Below are positions 62,584-64,000 of a DNA stretch of 64,000 nt, piece after piece (the stretch's first letter is position 1; the number at the start of each line of letters is the position of its first letter). The stretch is from Chloroflexota bacterium (GTDB taxonomy: Bacteria; Chloroflexota; Dehalococcoidia; Lucifugimonadales; UBA3495). The notes below the pieces were generated by a model, which had not been told where the DNA came from, ran no database searches, and was given only the letters and a program-made list of their open reading frames with translations. A program made the position numbers and the translations under genes. The stretch covers positions 186,412 to 250,411 of the forward strand of contig JAPPLU010000049.1 of NCBI GenBank assembly GCA_028874075.1. The letters are read 5' to 3'.

Positions 62584-63338
62584 CGGAGGCGCAGCGGCTA
62601 TCGGAACAGGTGGCGCTGGTCACCGGGGCGTCCCGGGGCATCGGGGCGGTAATTGCGCGTCGGCTGGCCGTGGACGGGGCCAGGGTGGCGGTCAACTACC
62701 AGGCGTCGGAGGAGGCGGCTCGACAAGTGGCGCAGGGCATCACCGACGTCGGCGGCGAGGCCGTTGTAATGTCCGGCGACGTGTCCAGGGAAGAGGATGC
62801 GGACGCCCTGGTGAAGAGCGTTATAGAGCAGTGGGGCCGCATCGACATCCTGGTTAACAACGCGGGCATTACCCGCGACCGCTTGCTGCTGCGGATGACG
62901 CCCGATGACTGGGACCGGGTGCTGGAGGTGAACCTGCGGGGCGCCTTCCTCTGCACCAAGTATGTGATGCCCCACCTGATACGCCGCCGCCAGGGACGGG
63001 TGGTGAACATTTCGTCGGTGGTAGGAATTGGCGGCAACGCCGGCCAGGCCAATTATGCCGCGTCCAAGGCCGGGCTGATCGGGTTCACCAAGGCAGTAGC
63101 CCGGGAGGTGGCGTCGCGGAACATCACCGTCAATGCCCTGGCCCCAGGGTTCATCGACACCGGCGGCATGGTGGACCAGATGACGGAGGAGGCCAGGAAG
63201 ACGGTGCTAGGCCGCATTCCCATGGAACGGTTCGGCAGCGCCGACGACGTGGCAGAGGCGGTGTCCTTCCTGTGCGGGCCGGGAGCGGGCTACATTACGG
63301 GCCAGGTGATAACGATTGACGGGGGAATGGTGGGGTAG
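62580..63338 (+). CDS. fabG: 3-oxoacyl-ACP reductase FabG
   Basis: A 252-residue short-chain dehydrogenase. NADPH-binding TGASRGIG is at 15-22, NNAG at 93-96, and the catalytic triad is Ser146, Tyr159 and Lys163 (NISSVVG..QANYAASKAG). It reduces 3-oxoacyl-ACP in fatty acid synthesis. The GTG start overlaps the plsX stop, so the two are co-translated; the whole cluster is dehydratase pair, plsX, fabG. Confidence 0.92.
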   Translation: MTEAQRLSEQVALVTGASRGIGAVIARRLAVDGARVAVNYQASEEAARQVAQGITDVGGEAVVMSGDVSREEDADALVKSVIEQWGRIDILVNNAGITRDRLLLRMTPDDWDRVLEVNLRGAFLCTKYVMPHLIRRRQGRVVNISSVVGIGGNAGQANYAASKAGLIGFTKAVAREVASRNITVNALAPGFIDTGGMVDQMTEEARKTVLGRIPMERFGSADDVAEAVSFLCGPGAGYITGQVITIDGGMVG

Positions 63339-63624
63339 GGTCAGCTTCGGATCTCGTGCTTTCCAGGGACCGCTCTCTTGCAGCGACTATGCCGGAGGAG
63401 ACGGGATAGGCTCATTGGTTGCCCGCGGCAAGAGCTTTTAATTGCAACCTCTACAGTTGAGGTTGGTCCAGCCTTTCTTTCCCGTCCACTCGATCAAAGA
63501 CCCAGTCTGGCGAAATGATCCGGCGTACTTTCAGTCGATACATTGCCGCCGCTTTTCGTTATACCGGCATTGAGGCAAAGAGACCAATCAGCCTGAAAGA
63601 AAACGTGCTATGGAGGAGTCACAC

Positions 63625-64000
63625 ATGCCACACTCCACCACCCAACTCCGCCAACTGCTTCGAGAACCGGGCATCATTATGGCGCCGGGGGCGTATGACT
63701 GCCTTACTGCGAAGATAATAGAAAACGCCTGCTTCCCCGCAGTCTATATGACCGGGGCCGGCACCTCGGTGGCTACCCTGGGCTATCCCGACCTGGCCCT
63801 GGCCACCATGGGCGAGATGGTGGGGAATGCCGCTGATATTGCGTCCACCGTGTCGGTGCCGGTTATTGCCGATGCGGATACGGGGTATGGCGGTATTCTG
63901 AACATCCAGCGCACCATCCGGCAGTACCAGCGGGCCGGCGTGGCCGGGGTGCATATCGAGGACCAGGAGTTCCCCAAGCGGTGCGGCCACCTGGACAACA
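63625..64000 (+). CDS. Isocitrate lyase/PEP mutase family protein (partial)
   Basis: The first 125 residues of a family member, cut by the window edge. The start ATG has TGGAGGAG six bases upstream (MPHSTTQLRQLLREPG). Metal-binding DADTGYGG is at 83-90 and the catalytic loop KRCGH at 118-122. This combination is found in methylisocitrate lyases and carboxyphosphonoenolpyruvate mutase-type enzymes, which cleave or form C-C or C-P bonds of 2-hydroxy acids. The exact substrate cannot be decided from this part. The 286 bases before it hold no gene. Confidence 0.85.
   Translation, partial: MPHSTTQLRQLLREPGIIMAPGAYDCLTAKIIENACFPAVYMTGAGTSVATLGYPDLALATMGEMVGNAADIASTVSVPVIADADTGYGGILNIQRTIRQYQRAGVAGVHIEDQEFPKRCGHLDN

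Overview
This 64-kb window is a GC-rich bacterial chromosome segment. Its gene content fits the phylum Chloroflexota, most likely the Dehalococcoidia/SAR202 group. That placement is inferred from gene content: an alternative complex III operon, a form II molybdenum hydroxylase, two flavin-dependent luciferase-like monooxygenases, a DUF1800/DUF1501 pair, two Abhydrolase_10 proteins, a cytochrome P450 and a UGSC-type selenoprotein. No rRNA marker is present. Many intergenic gaps carry dispersed palindromes of the form GGGCRGGTTnnAACCYGCCC and a second family rich in TTTCCCG..ATTTCCRC.

Layout. Positions 1-6.6 kb hold large secreted surface proteins on the minus strand, the second running into a G/C homopolymer block that looks like an assembly fault. 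Positions 6.9-9.1 kb are poorly coding, with a small membrane protein, a decayed hybrid sensor/regulator gene and a tRNA-Val. Positions 9.6-10.2 kb hold a small protein plus a retropepsin-like aspartic protease. Positions 10.5-12.3 kb hold a selenoprotein gene read through an in-frame TGA followed by a SECIS-like hairpin. Then come an aldo/keto reductase, a methyltransferase and 1.4 kb of repeat-rich non-coding DNA. Positions 15.5-17.7 kb hold threonine synthase, a NIL-domain protein and a MoaD/ThiS-like sulfur carrier. After these follow a formamidopyrimidine glycosylase, a P450, a three-subunit molybdenum hydroxylase with His-rich segments, a PIN-domain pair, lysA, holB, an HNH protein, a PAP2 phosphatase, cmk and plsC.

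Positions 30.5-36 kb hold two luciferase-like monooxygenases, a broken gene, and an AT-rich two-gene island (HD-domain phosphohydrolase plus YwgA/SocA-like protein) that looks horizontally acquired. Positions 36-46 kb hold DUF1800/DUF1501, an NHL-repeat protein, an Abhydrolase_10 protein, a cupin, and the E1-alpha, E1-beta and E2 subunits of a branched-chain-type 2-oxoacid dehydrogenase. Positions 47-56 kb hold the alternative complex III operon with a split actB, followed by a CcmH-like cytochrome c maturation factor. The last part has L-2-hydroxyglutarate oxidase, a second Abhydrolase_10 protein, a fatty-acid/phospholipid cluster (two hotdog dehydratase halves, plsX, fabG) and the start of an isocitrate lyase/PEP mutase family gene.

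The metabolism implied is that of an aerobic or microaerobic heterotroph that oxidises many organic compounds (P450, flavin monooxygenases, molybdenum hydroxylase, 2-hydroxyglutarate oxidase, 2-oxoacid dehydrogenase) and passes electrons through complex III to cytochrome c. The strongest lead is the recoded selenoprotein with motif U-G-G-C at 10551-12272. Next come the thrC/NIL/MoaD cluster, the HD+YwgA island, the collapsed sensor-regulator fusion and the palindrome inside the ccmH-like gene.
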